Shown here one piece after another: positions 54,388-63,474 of a stretch of 64,000 bases of DNA; position 1 is the stretch's first letter; each line of letters starts with the position of its first letter. Made by a program: the position numbers and the translations under genes. Below the pieces are notes generated by a model. It had not been told where the DNA came from. It made no database searches and worked only from the letters and a program-made list of their open reading frames with translations. Where the stretch lies: assembly GCF_001421805.1 (NCBI RefSeq), contig NZ_LMLC01000003.1, forward strand, positions 248,236 through 312,235. The letters run 5' to 3'. This stretch comes from Sphingomonas sp. Leaf34 (lineage in GTDB: Bacteria; Pseudomonadota; Alphaproteobacteria; Sphingomonadales; Sphingomonadaceae).

Positions 54388-55077
54388 TCAGTCGTCCCCC
54401 GTCGGCTTGGGGAGCAGCAACGCCAACAAGATGCAGCGGCATTCCGCATCGACCTCGCCGTCGACGAGCTCCGGGCGAAAGCGCCGCTGGAACGCCATCG
54501 TCGCCGCCATCCGGTTTTCGACGTCATAGCCGAAGCGGTCGAGCGCGAGGCAGAAGCCGCCCTCGGTCCAGCCGGGGTCCATCAAATTTTTGGTCGGTCG
54601 CGGCAACGCCAGCCGCCGCCGCGCCAGTTCATGCCACGGGAACAGCTCGCCCGGATCGCGTTTGCGCGTCGGCGCGATGTCCGAATGGCCGACGATGTTG
54701 CCGCGCGTTATCTCGTGCCGGTCCATGATCTCGGCGACCAACCCGACGACCGCGGCGATCTGCTCGGCCGGGAACGGACGATAGCCGAATTCGTGACCGG
54801 GATTGACGATCTCGATGCCGATGCTCGCCGAGTTGACGTCGTCCACCCCACGCCAGTGCGACTTGCCAGCATGCCAGGCGCGTTTGCCCTCGGCGACCAT
54901 CCGGAGCACGGTGCCGTCCTCCTCGACGAGGTAATGCGACGAGACCTTCGCCGCGGGATCGCGCAATCGTGCGATCGCCGAAGCACCGTCCTGCATGCCG
55001 GTATAGTGCAGCACGATCATCGTAATGGGCAGCGATCGATCGTCGAAATTGGGTGACGGCGTCTCGATGAACTTCAA
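54388..55077 (-). CDS. N-acetylmuramoyl-L-alanine amidase, AmpD type
   Basis: Amidase-2 domain enzyme cutting the muropeptide amide bond. 229 residues; zinc-ligand regions VLHYTGMQDG (His), GHSDIAPTRKRDPGELFPW (His, Asp) and SSHYLVEEDG are intact. The start is a TTG overlapping the EamA gene stop as TTGA, with GAAGGGAAG just upstream. No signal peptide is visible, consistent with cytoplasmic anhydromuropeptide recycling. Confidence 0.88.
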   Translation of the reverse strand: MKFIETPSPNFDDRSLPITMIVLHYTGMQDGASAIARLRDPAAKVSSHYLVEEDGTVLRMVAEGKRAWHAGKSHWRGVDDVNSASIGIEIVNPGHEFGYRPFPAEQIAAVVGLVAEIMDRHEITRGNIVGHSDIAPTRKRDPGELFPWHELARRRLALPRPTKNLMDPGWTEGGFCLALDRFGYDVENRMAATMAFQRRFRPELVDGEVDAECRCILLALLLPKPTGDD

Positions 55078-55994
55078 GCCAGCTTCCCTTCGAGCCGTTC
55101 TACACGCGCGGTGCGGATGGTGACGATCGCGACACCGAGCATCGCCAGGCCTCCACCCGCCAGCATCAATAGCGTCAACGGGTTGTGGAAGTAATAGGCC
55201 GCTGCGAACACCGAGATGATCGGCGCGGCGAGCGTCATCGGCGTGACGATGCTGACAGAATGGCGCTGAAGCAACCATGACATCGAGCCTTGCCCGATTA
55301 CGGTCGAGCCGATCGCCGAGAACGCGACCCAGCCGATCGTGTGCAGGGGCAGGTCGGGAATAGCGCGCATCGCCGCGGGTTCGGTGATCCCGGCGACCGC
55401 CGCCATGACGAGGCTCCCCATCAATCCGACCCAGGCGTAAATCGTCAGCACTGGGACGCCAACGAGCCGCCGCAGGATCAACGACGTGATCGCCCATACC
55501 AAGCTGGCGAGTGCGGTCAACGCAAGCCCGGCGCCCTCCCGTGCGGCGGACGGATCGAACACCAGCAACAGTACACCGAGGATCGACAATCCGATCCCGA
55601 GCATCCGCGGCCAATGGATCCGTTCGCGAAACACGACGATCGCCAGCAAAAGCGAGAACGGTACGCCGAGCTGTCCGGCGATCGCCAGCGCGCCGATATT
55701 GGTAGACACCGCCAGCGACAGGTTGATGATCAGGTAAAACACGCCGCCTGACAGCAGCCCGAGCAAGGCGAGCGTCGCGGTGCGCCCAGGGATCACGCGC
55801 AGCCACGTTGCGCAGACCAGAAACACGATCGCTTGGCGGAGGAAGCCGGCGGTCATCGGCGCGATGTCGGTCACCGCCATTTTCACGGCGATGATGTTGA
55901 GCCCCCATAGTACGTTCATCACGATGACGACCGTGAAGTCGCGCAGCCCGAAGCGGTGCGGTTCTCGCGGAGCAGTGGCGGCAGGCATCTGCAT
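55074..55994 (-). CDS. EamA/DMT family transporter
   Basis: 306 residues, ten predicted membrane helices in two EamA repeats: first repeat with VLWGLNIIAVKMAV and PFSLLLAIVVFRERIHW, second with LASLVWAITSLILRRL and TLAAPIISVFAAAYYF. Likely an exporter of amino acids or other small metabolites; substrate not determinable. Translationally coupled to the downstream amidase. Confidence 0.88.
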   Translation of the reverse strand: MQMPAATAPREPHRFGLRDFTVVIVMNVLWGLNIIAVKMAVTDIAPMTAGFLRQAIVFLVCATWLRVIPGRTATLALLGLLSGGVFYLIINLSLAVSTNIGALAIAGQLGVPFSLLLAIVVFRERIHWPRMLGIGLSILGVLLLVFDPSAAREGAGLALTALASLVWAITSLILRRLVGVPVLTIYAWVGLMGSLVMAAVAGITEPAAMRAIPDLPLHTIGWVAFSAIGSTVIGQGSMSWLLQRHSVSIVTPMTLAAPIISVFAAAYYFHNPLTLLMLAGGGLAMLGVAIVTIRTARVERLEGKLA

Positions 55995-56036
55995 GACTTG
56001 CCGTTACGTCGCTGCGAAGTAAACCGCGCTTGCCCG

Positions 56037-56888
56037 TCAGAGCGGCGCGTGCGCGGCGCTGCCGACGGACTGATACAGACCGCGGAATCGCTTGCTCGGC
56101 TCAAACGCACCGGTCTGGCCGATCACCGTCTCGCCCGCGCCCAGCACGAGCTTGCCGCCGGGATTGAGCGCCGCCGCGATCTTCGCGAACACCGGCCCCT
56201 TGGTATCAGTCGAAAGATACAGCAGGACGTTGCGGCACAGGACGATGTCGAACCGGCCGGGCGGCGGCTGATCCGATACGAGGTTCATCCGCCGGAACGC
56301 GATCAGTTTGACGAGTTCGGGCTTCGCCACCCAGTCGCTACCGGTAGTATCGAACCAGCGGATCATCCGGCGGACGGGCAATCCGCGCTGGATCTCAAAC
56401 TGCGAGAAGCGCCCCGCACGGGCCCGCGCTAGCGCCGCTTCGGAGACGTCCGTAGCGACGATCTCGGGCACCGCAGCCCCGTTCGTCTCCTTGCGTTCGG
56501 CGAACAGCATCGCCAGCGACAGCGGCTCCTGCCCGGTCGAACAGCCCGCACACCAGATGCGAACCCGGCGCCGCTCGGCCTCCGCCTCGGCGACTGCCTC
56601 GACCAGCGTGTCAAACACCGGCGCGTCGCGGAAGAACGACGTTTCCTGGTTGACGAGGGCATCGACGATCCGGTCGCCGATCAGCCGGTCGCTGCCTTCG
56701 AGCAGCTGCGTCACGAGCTGATCGAGCGTTTCGAGTTTGCGATCGCGCAGCAGCGGTTTGAGCGCGGTGTCGAGCCGCCACGAGCGATAGGCGGCGATCT
56801 GCTGGCCGGTGCGCGCTTCAAGCAACGCAGTCAGCACGTTGATCGCGGTCTGCGAGGCGATCGGCGGCGATAAGGATGCGGCGGTCAT
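56037..56888 (-). CDS. cheR: Chemotaxis protein methyltransferase CheR
   Basis: SAM-dependent methyltransferase that methylates glutamates of chemoreceptors. 283 residues: helical N domain with LVNQETSFFRDAPVFDTL, the SAM site VRIWCAGCSTGQEPLSLAML and FDIVLCRNVLLYLS. The ATG overlaps the cheB stop as ATGA. It is the last gene of the cluster. Confidence 0.94.
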   Translation of the reverse strand: MTAASLSPPIASQTAINVLTALLEARTGQQIAAYRSWRLDTALKPLLRDRKLETLDQLVTQLLEGSDRLIGDRIVDALVNQETSFFRDAPVFDTLVEAVAEAEAERRRVRIWCAGCSTGQEPLSLAMLFAERKETNGAAVPEIVATDVSEAALARARAGRFSQFEIQRGLPVRRMIRWFDTTGSDWVAKPELVKLIAFRRMNLVSDQPPPGRFDIVLCRNVLLYLSTDTKGPVFAKIAAALNPGGKLVLGAGETVIGQTGAFEPSKRFRGLYQSVGSAAHAPL

Positions 56889-58009
56889 GGTCGCCGCCGT
56901 GTCGCGATAAGGCGACCGATCGCGTCGGGCGGCAGGACGGCATCGGCCACCCCCGCTGCTGCCACCGCGCCCGGCATGCCCCAAACGACTGAGCTCGCCT
57001 GATCCTGCGCAACGACGCTGCCGCCAAGTTCCCGGACACGCCGAGCGCCCTCCGCACCGTCACGCCCCATGCCGCTAAGAATGATCGCGAGCATCCTTGC
57101 GCCATAGACCTCGGCGATCGAGGCGAGCATCGGATCGACCGACGGCATGCAGCCGCTCGCGGCCGGATCATGCGTGAGGCGGAACGCCGCCCCGCCATCG
57201 CCCAACGCAACGCATCTCAGATGCGCATCGCCAGGTGCAATCACGATACGCCCAGGCCTGATGCGCACGCAGTCGGTCGCGACCTCGCACGGGCGCCCGG
57301 CGAGCAACGCAACCTGTGCCGCAAAATACGGCATGAACGACGTCGGCAGATGCTGCGTGATGACGATCGGCAGGCGAAACCCGGCAGGCAGCTCGCGGAA
57401 GACGTGGCTCAATGCATGGATGCCGCCGGTCGACGCGCCGATCGCGACGATATCATAGTCGTCGCTCTGCGCGATCGCAGGCGATGGCGCGCGGGACGCA
57501 GGCCGCGGCAGCGCAGACGGCGCGCGCGCCGCATTGACCGCGACCGCCGGAGGTAACTGCTTGGGATGCTCACACAACCGCTCCAGCTTGGCGACGAGCG
57601 CCGCGCCGAACCGCCCCGACAATGCGCCCGCGGACGGCTTGACCAGCGTCTCGGCAGCACCGAGCGCAAGGGCCTGAACGGTCGCTGCGCCGCCCTCATC
57701 AGTCGAGGACGAAACGATCAGCACCCTGGCCCCCTGCCCCGCGGCGATCAGGTCGGGCAGCGCCGTCAGCCCGTCCACTCCTGGCATCTCAATATCGAGC
57801 AGGATGAACTCGACCTTTGCGCGGGCCAGGAATTCGAGCGCAGCCTTGGCGCTGCCGACCGCCCCAACCACCGAGAACTGGTCGCTCGCATCGACTAGAC
57901 GCGCGATCACCGCACGCGCGACGACCGAATCGTCGACGATCAGGACGCGCGACGCCGCGGCCGCATGATGCTCGTCGTAGCGTGTCGCAGGAGGAGACCG
58001 ACTGGCCAT
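56885..58009 (-). CDS. cheB: Chemotaxis response regulator methylesterase CheB
   Basis: Removes methyl groups from (or deamidates) chemoreceptors when phosphorylated. 374 residues: receiver domain (21-140, phospho-acceptor D72 in LLDIEMPG), a linker rich in Ala/Pro, and the methylesterase domain with the serine of IGASTGGIHAL, the histidine of ITQHLPTSF and the aspartate of GMGRDGAEG. The extended N terminus of about 20 residues is unusual. Confidence 0.95.
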   Translation of the reverse strand: MASRSPPATRYDEHHAAAASRVLIVDDSVVARAVIARLVDASDQFSVVGAVGSAKAALEFLARAKVEFILLDIEMPGVDGLTALPDLIAAGQGARVLIVSSSTDEGGAATVQALALGAAETLVKPSAGALSGRFGAALVAKLERLCEHPKQLPPAVAVNAARAPSALPRPASRAPSPAIAQSDDYDIVAIGASTGGIHALSHVFRELPAGFRLPIVITQHLPTSFMPYFAAQVALLAGRPCEVATDCVRIRPGRIVIAPGDAHLRCVALGDGGAAFRLTHDPAASGCMPSVDPMLASIAEVYGARMLAIILSGMGRDGAEGARRVRELGGSVVAQDQASSVVWGMPGAVAAAGVADAVLPPDAIGRLIATRRRP

Positions 58010-58022
58010 TGTTCGCGCCGGA

Positions 58023-58388
58023 TCAGGCCATGCCGACGATCTGGAGCTTCGATTCCAGCGTATCGCGGTCGAACGGCTTCATGACATACTCGTCGGCACC
58101 GGCTTCAATCGCGGCACGAATATACGCCATGCCGTTCTCGGTCGTGCAAAACACCACTTTCGGGCGGCGCGGCACATCAGCCTCGCGCAACGCGCGCAAA
58201 AAATCCATGCCGCTCATCACCGGCATGTTCCAATCCAGCAGGATCACGTCCGGGATCGACGCCATGCACGACGCGAGCGCCTCGCGGCCGTCGCATGCCT
58301 CGGTGACGGTGAAATCGAGCGTCTCGAGGATATGCCGCGCGACCTTGCGGATCACTTTGGAATCATCGACAACGAGACAGGTCTTCAT
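58023..58388 (-). CDS. cheY: CheY-type single-domain response regulator
   Basis: 121 residues, receiver domain only. Acidic pair D8-D9, phospho-acceptor D52 in LLDWNMPVMSG, switch threonine region FCTTENG and K104 in YVMKPFD. Likely the motor-binding output of CheA in this cluster. No cheZ or cheX is in the window. Confidence 0.94.
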   Translation of the reverse strand: MKTCLVVDDSKVIRKVARHILETLDFTVTEACDGREALASCMASIPDVILLDWNMPVMSGMDFLRALREADVPRRPKVVFCTTENGMAYIRAAIEAGADEYVMKPFDRDTLESKLQIVGMA

Positions 58389-58464
58389 GGAAAGCCTTCC
58401 GGAGAAAATCGTGGAGCCGGTCTATGCGCCAAAGCGTGAGTACCGGGTTAAGCGTATGAAAATG

Positions 58465-58893
58465 TTACGCGGCCAGCGAGTCAGCGGGAATTATCGCGGC
58501 AAGGTCGAGTATCAGTAACGGCTCGCCATGGCGCTCGACGATCCCCGTCCCCGCCGCCGCCCAGCCCCGGTGCAGCGCCAAGCCCGACGACAGCGGCAAT
58601 CTCGCGAACGAGGCGACATCCTCGACCGAATCGACCAGGATCGCGTAATGATGCCCCTCGACGATCGTGATCACCGCGCGGCGTACGTCATGTTCGGTCG
58701 GGGCGAAGCCGAGCGCGGTGCCGGTATCGATCACCGTGACCACGCGGCTGCGCAACGCCGCCAATCCGCGCACGAACGCCTCCGCGCGCGGCACGGCAAT
58801 CACCTCGCCGATATCGACCACCGAATCGACCTGATCAGCAGCGATCGCGACGCCGCGTCCCGCGATATGCGCCACCAAAAACAATTCGCTCAC
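58465..58893 (-). CDS. cheW: Chemotaxis coupling protein CheW
   Basis: SH3-like scaffold that links receptors and CheA. 142 residues, beginning MSELFLVAHIAGRGVAIAAD, with the family elements RGLAALRSRVVTVIDTGTALG and ILVDSVEDVASF. The ATG overlaps the cheA stop as ATGA. Confidence 0.9.
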   Translation of the reverse strand: MSELFLVAHIAGRGVAIAADQVDSVVDIGEVIAVPRAEAFVRGLAALRSRVVTVIDTGTALGFAPTEHDVRRAVITIVEGHHYAILVDSVEDVASFARLPLSSGLALHRGWAAAGTGIVERHGEPLLILDLAAIIPADSLAA

Positions 58894-61175
58894 ATCGCTC
58901 TCCGTGCTGCCAGCGCCGCGATCAGCGCGGGCCGGTCATACCGATAGATGCTTGCATCATCGTCGCGCTTCGCAGTGCGGCCACGGCGCAGCGTCACCAC
59001 CGGCGCGATCGTCTTAGGAACCGGTGCATCGTCCATCGCCAGTGCCACCGCCGCGGTCTCGCCCGCTTCCAGCGCGGTGACGCAGCGATAGCCCGAAGCT
59101 TCGAGGGCGGGTTTCAGGAACGTCTCCATCCAGCCCGACCCATCGACCTGCAGCAGGCACACCGGGAGCGAGGTCAGCGTCACCGGTTGCCCAGCGAACA
59201 GCGCATGCGGATCGACCAGCTCGATCTGCTCTCCCCCGATCGAAACCACGCCCGCGATCGGTCCGCCACCGCGTGCAGGTGCCATCTCGGCGGGCAAGGT
59301 GACAATCTCGATCGCTTCGGCGATCGCATAGGCCATCTCGCTTTCGCCATCGGTCAGGCGCAGCACCGCGACTTCGGCGCGCGGGCCGAGGTCCGCGACC
59401 GCGTGAAGTGGGATGATCGCATCGCCGACCGACAGCCGCATCGCGCCCCCCGACCAGCGGATCGCGTCGGTGGGCACCGGCTCGACCCGGTCGATCACTG
59501 CCAGCGCGATCGCGCGGCGTTGGCCATCGAGATCGTCAAACAGCAACGCGGGCACCCCGGGTATGGCCTCGTCGATCGCCGCGGCCGCCGCGAGGACGGG
59601 CGTGAAGCGCAGCCCCGCGACCGCTGCGATACCCGACGCATCGAGCAACAGCATCGGCAGGCCGTTATCGGGCAGCGTCTTGCCCGCATAGACGCCCGTC
59701 GCCATCACCGCGGGCGAAGCGGGCTTTACGACCAGTTCCTCGGCATCGAGCACGGCATCGACGCCGAGCGCATAGTCGCCCTCGCGAGTCGCCACGATCA
59801 CCAGCGTCGGCGGTGCATCGGTACCCAGGCGGAACAGCTTGGCGAGCGACACCAGCGGCATCCGTCGTCCGCGCACCGTGACTGCCGCTGCATCGCCGAT
59901 CGTGTCGATCCGCACCGCATCGCCGCGGACCATGACGATTTCCTCGATCGCCTGGCGGGGCAGCGCGAACCGCTGCGTGCCGACGCCGACGATGATCGTC
60001 GACAGGATCGACAGCGTCAGCGGCACATGGATGACGATCCGCAACCCACGCCCCGGATCGTTGGTCAGCACAATCCGCCCGCCGATCTGCTCGATATTGG
60101 CGCGCACCACGTCCATGCCGACGCCGCGCCCCGAGATTGCGGTCACCACGTCGCGGCTCGACAACCCGGCGGCGAAAATCAGGTCGAGCTTGGCCGCGTC
60201 GGTCATCGCGGCGAGTTCGGTAACGCTGTAGAGGCCCTTCTCCGACGCCTTGGCAACGATGCGCGCGACGTCGATGCCCTTGCCGTCGTCGGCTATCTCG
60301 ATGAGGATCTGGTTACCAGACTGCCGCGCAGACACTACCAGACGACCGGTCATCGGCTTGCCCAACAGGCGCCGTTCGGTCGGTGCCTCGATGCCGTGAT
60401 CGATCGAATTGCGGATGATGTGGACGAGCGGATCGCGCATCATCTCGATCATCTCGCGGTCGAGTTCGACGTCGGCGCCCTCGATGACGAGATCGACGCT
60501 CTTGCCGAGTTCAGCGCTGGTATCGCGTACCATCCGGGGCAGCGCCGAGAACAGCGCGTCGACCTTCTGCATGCGGGTGCGGGTGACGGTGTCGCGCATG
60601 TCGGCGACGGTCAGCGAAAGCCGCTCCAGCGCCGCCTCGACCTGTGGATCGACATCGCTGTCGCGCAACCGTCGGGCAAGTTCATTTCGCGCGAGCACCA
60701 TCTCCGACATGCCGCTCATCATGTGATCGAGCAGCTCGACATTGAGGCGGACGCTGCGGCTGGCGGCGCGGTTCTGCAGCGCGGTCGGCGCCTGCGCGCG
60801 CGGTCGGGCGTCGGGCTGGAGTGCCTCGATCAGCAGATCCTCGTCCGAGTTGTCGATCGGCGCGCCGGAGTCGATCGCCTCGACGATCGCGCCGATCCGG
60901 TCGACGATGCCCAGCACCGCATTGACGAGCGCGGTGTCGGGCGTGCGCTTGCCGTCGCGGACCGCGGCTAGCACGTCTTCCGCGGCGTGACTGAGTCGGG
61001 CGAGCCGGGGCAGGTCGAGAAACCCGCAGCTCCCCTTGACGGTGTGGACGAAGCGGAAGATCGCATCGAGACGCCCGTCATCCGCGGGCGCGGCTTCCCA
61101 AGCGACGATCTCGCCGGAGATCGCCTCCAGCGTTTCGCGCGTCTCGGCAATGAATTCCTGTAGCAAATCGTCCAT
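58890..61175 (-). CDS. cheA: Chemotaxis histidine kinase CheA, variant domain layout
   Basis: 761 residues. P1 HPt domain (1-110) with phospho-histidine H44 in FVHTVKGSCGFLDLPRL; the P3 dimer domain follows almost directly (NVELLDHMMSGMSEMVLARNEL), so P2, the CheY-binding domain, is missing. The ATPase has DHGIE, DDGKGID and GRGVGMDVV. A CheW-like P5 comes next, then a second diverged CheW-like unit and a C-terminal stretch (CLLQVDGSGWMETFLKPALE) resembling a receiver without its aspartate. Start is uncertain; 61202 is an alternative. Confidence 0.92.
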   Translation of the reverse strand: MDDLLQEFIAETRETLEAISGEIVAWEAAPADDGRLDAIFRFVHTVKGSCGFLDLPRLARLSHAAEDVLAAVRDGKRTPDTALVNAVLGIVDRIGAIVEAIDSGAPIDNSDEDLLIEALQPDARPRAQAPTALQNRAASRSVRLNVELLDHMMSGMSEMVLARNELARRLRDSDVDPQVEAALERLSLTVADMRDTVTRTRMQKVDALFSALPRMVRDTSAELGKSVDLVIEGADVELDREMIEMMRDPLVHIIRNSIDHGIEAPTERRLLGKPMTGRLVVSARQSGNQILIEIADDGKGIDVARIVAKASEKGLYSVTELAAMTDAAKLDLIFAAGLSSRDVVTAISGRGVGMDVVRANIEQIGGRIVLTNDPGRGLRIVIHVPLTLSILSTIIVGVGTQRFALPRQAIEEIVMVRGDAVRIDTIGDAAAVTVRGRRMPLVSLAKLFRLGTDAPPTLVIVATREGDYALGVDAVLDAEELVVKPASPAVMATGVYAGKTLPDNGLPMLLLDASGIAAVAGLRFTPVLAAAAAIDEAIPGVPALLFDDLDGQRRAIALAVIDRVEPVPTDAIRWSGGAMRLSVGDAIIPLHAVADLGPRAEVAVLRLTDGESEMAYAIAEAIEIVTLPAEMAPARGGGPIAGVVSIGGEQIELVDPHALFAGQPVTLTSLPVCLLQVDGSGWMETFLKPALEASGYRCVTALEAGETAAVALAMDDAPVPKTIAPVVTLRRGRTAKRDDDASIYRYDRPALIAALAARRAM

Positions 61176-61294
61176 GCGAGCCCCGCGTTCGAGGCCTGTC
61201 ATGCATGGCGGAGGTTAAGGGCGCGTTATCTTTGGTAAGACGCCGTCCCCGCAATCCGTCCCCGCGAGGGGGAGGCTTACAAAGCCGCCCCCCC

Positions 61295-61939
61295 TTACCG
61301 TGCGTCAAATACCGCACCGAAAATCATGATACCCTCTGCAGGCTCGGAGACGATCACCGCCCCACCCGCCTCGGTGACCAGCGTGTTGATCATGTATGCC
61401 GCAGCCGCCCGCGGCGTCACGGTATGCTGGCCATCCCCTTCAATCAGCGTCCGCCGAATTTCGGGATCCAGCACGATCCGCGCCCCCTCGATCTTCACAA
61501 CGATCTCGAGCTGCCCCTCATTGTCCTCGCCGCCGACCTCCATCGTCCCACCGCGCACCAATGACTCCGTGGCGATCAGGACGAGGTTGAGCAGCACCTT
61601 GATCGCAGACTTGGGCATCGCCGAAGCTTCGACCGCCCACACAAACGTGATCCGCTTGTTCTCCGCGACCAACCCCTCGATCGCGTTCCGGGCCTCGTGC
61701 GTGTCGACCAGTTCGCCGAACCCGCCCGCGGCCCCAAAGGCGAGACGGAAGAATTTTAGCTTGCTAGCGGAGGCGCGTGCGCTGTCGGCAAGCAACTGCA
61801 TGACTCGCTCGCGCATCGCCGGATCGGTTTCATCGGCCAGCAGCTCGAGTCCGTTGTTGAGCGCGCCGACCGGCGACAGCAGGTCGTGACACAGGCGCGA
61901 ACAGAGCAGGCTCGCGAAATCGACCGGGCTGACCGTCAT
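61295..61939 (-). CDS. chpT: Histidine phosphotransferase ChpT
   Basis: Relays phosphate from the hybrid kinase CckA to CtrA and CpdR in the alphaproteobacterial cell-cycle pathway. 214 residues: the DHp-like helix LLCSRLCHDLLSPVGALNNG contains the phospho-acceptor H18; the C-terminal half is a degenerate ATPase fold without ATP-binding boxes. It is directly upstream of cheA, 119 nt away, on the same strand. Confidence 0.9.
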   Translation of the reverse strand: MTVSPVDFASLLCSRLCHDLLSPVGALNNGLELLADETDPAMRERVMQLLADSARASASKLKFFRLAFGAAGGFGELVDTHEARNAIEGLVAENKRITFVWAVEASAMPKSAIKVLLNLVLIATESLVRGGTMEVGGEDNEGQLEIVVKIEGARIVLDPEIRRTLIEGDGQHTVTPRAAAAYMINTLVTEAGGAVIVSEPAEGIMIFGAVFDAR

Positions 61940-62059
61940 GAAAATCCCCTAGTTAGAGGCGTCTTCTGACGGTCGTGATGCGGCGACGCAAGGGTGGGCA
62001 TTTGCATACGCCGCTGGGGCGTCGCGGACAAAGCGCGGGATGGCAAAATCGGGTGGCAG

Positions 62060-62452
62060 TCACGCCTCGTAGATCGCCTCCGCTACGAACACGCCCGGCT
62101 CAACCGAGCGCCAGGCCCGGGCGACGTTTCCGCCCAGGATCACCCAGACGGCCCCATCCCCCATCGCCTGGACGGCGTCGCGCGGCGAAGGGATCGGCAA
62201 GCCCGACGGGTGCGAGTGATAGTGGCCAATAACCGCGGCGCCACCAGCCCTTGCCCGCCGATGCGCCGCGAACAAAGCCGTCGGATCGATCTCGAACGCC
62301 CGCGCTGGATCCGTCGCGACGTTCGCGCACGGCTCCGCGGCCTCGATCCGATCTCCGGCCCCCAGTAACAGCCCACAGATCTCAGCCTCGAGCGATGCGG
62401 CCGCCTGCGCCAACATTCGCCGCAGCACTTCGCTTGAAATCGTCACACTCAT
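62060..62452 (-). CDS. M67 family JAMM metallopeptidase
   Basis: 130-residue Mov34/MPN domain protein. The JAMM metal site is complete: E24 in EICGLLLG, then H79, H81, S89 and D92 in HYHSHPSGLPIPSPRD. Related bacterial enzymes remove C-terminal residues from ThiS/MoaD-type ubiquitin-like proteins in sulfur pathways, but no such gene is adjacent. Its start codon lies only 17 nt from that of the divergent pseudouridine synthase gene. Confidence 0.88.
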   Translation of the reverse strand: MSVTISSEVLRRMLAQAAASLEAEICGLLLGAGDRIEAAEPCANVATDPARAFEIDPTALFAAHRRARAGGAAVIGHYHSHPSGLPIPSPRDAVQAMGDGAVWVILGGNVARAWRSVEPGVFVAEAIYEA

Positions 62453-62469
62453 CGCCACATCGCTACGAC

Positions 62470-63417
62470 ATGGACCGGGGGGTTTCCATCGTCGAAGCAT
62501 CGATCACGCCGGCCACGGATGGCTGGAGGCTCGATCGCGCGCTCGCCGAACTGCTACCCGACATGTCTCGGGAGCGGTTGAAGACACTGATCGCCGCAGG
62601 GCAGGTGACGCTCAACGGCCGCGAATGGCGCGATTCGGCGAAGAAGGTTGCGACCTGCCAGACGTTCGCGATTGCGATCCCGCCGCCAACCCCGCTGCAC
62701 AACGAAGCGCAGGATATCCCGCTCGTCATCGCCTATGAAGACGACGACCTGATCGTGATCGACAAGCCGGCCGGGCTCGTCGTTCATCCGGCGGCTGGCA
62801 ATTTCGACGGGACGCTCGTCAACGCGCTGCTCCATCATTGCGCAGGCAATTTGTCTGGGATCGGCGGCGTCGCGCGGCCCGGTATTGTCCACCGCATCGA
62901 CAAGGACACGTCGGGGCTGATGATCGCGGCAAAAACCGACCGCGCGCACGAGGGCCTGGCCAAGCAGTTCCATGATCACAGCATCGATCGCCGCTACAAG
63001 GCCATCGTCGGGGGCATTCCTCGCCCGTCAAGCGGCACCGTCAACGCGCCGCTCGCGCGCAGTCCGCAGAATCGCAAGAAGATCGCGATCGTCGAGGGCG
63101 GCAAACGCGCGGTTACGCACTTTTCGACTATAAAGAGCTTACGCGCTGCAGCGTTGATCGAATGTCGGCTCGAAACCGGTCGCACGCACCAGGTGCGCGT
63201 GCACATGGCGTCGATCGGCCATGCCTTGTTGGGCGACCCGGTCTATGGTAGAACAAAGCAAGCTCAGAAGTCGTTGCTCGATACGCTCGGGTTCCGTCGC
63301 CAGGCGTTGCACGCGGCCCATCTTGGGTTCATCCATCCGGTGAAAAGCATCGCTTTGGCGTTCGAAAGCGAAATGCCCGCAGACATGCAGGAACTGTTCA
63401 CCCAGCTTGACGTATAG
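62470..63417 (+). CDS. RluA/RluD-family pseudouridine synthase
   Basis: Modifies uridines in large-subunit rRNA. 315 residues: N-terminal S4-like domain (RLDRALAELLPDMSRERLKTLI), then the catalytic domain with D144 in HRIDKDTSGLM and the RTHQVRVHMASIGHALLGDPVYG block. Similar in length and layout to RluD. It precedes rpoH by 57 nt. Confidence 0.92.
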   Translation: MDRGVSIVEASITPATDGWRLDRALAELLPDMSRERLKTLIAAGQVTLNGREWRDSAKKVATCQTFAIAIPPPTPLHNEAQDIPLVIAYEDDDLIVIDKPAGLVVHPAAGNFDGTLVNALLHHCAGNLSGIGGVARPGIVHRIDKDTSGLMIAAKTDRAHEGLAKQFHDHSIDRRYKAIVGGIPRPSSGTVNAPLARSPQNRKKIAIVEGGKRAVTHFSTIKSLRAAALIECRLETGRTHQVRVHMASIGHALLGDPVYGRTKQAQKSLLDTLGFRRQALHAAHLGFIHPVKSIALAFESEMPADMQELFTQLDV

Positions 63418-63474
63418 ATAATCGATACCATGCCGCAGTGCGGCAATCGGGGTCAGCAGAAAGGGATTACGACC

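Noticed and set aside
59187..60971. 594-codon plus-strand open frame
   Set aside because: Antisense to cheA. Composition is Arg/Asp/His-rich without motifs.
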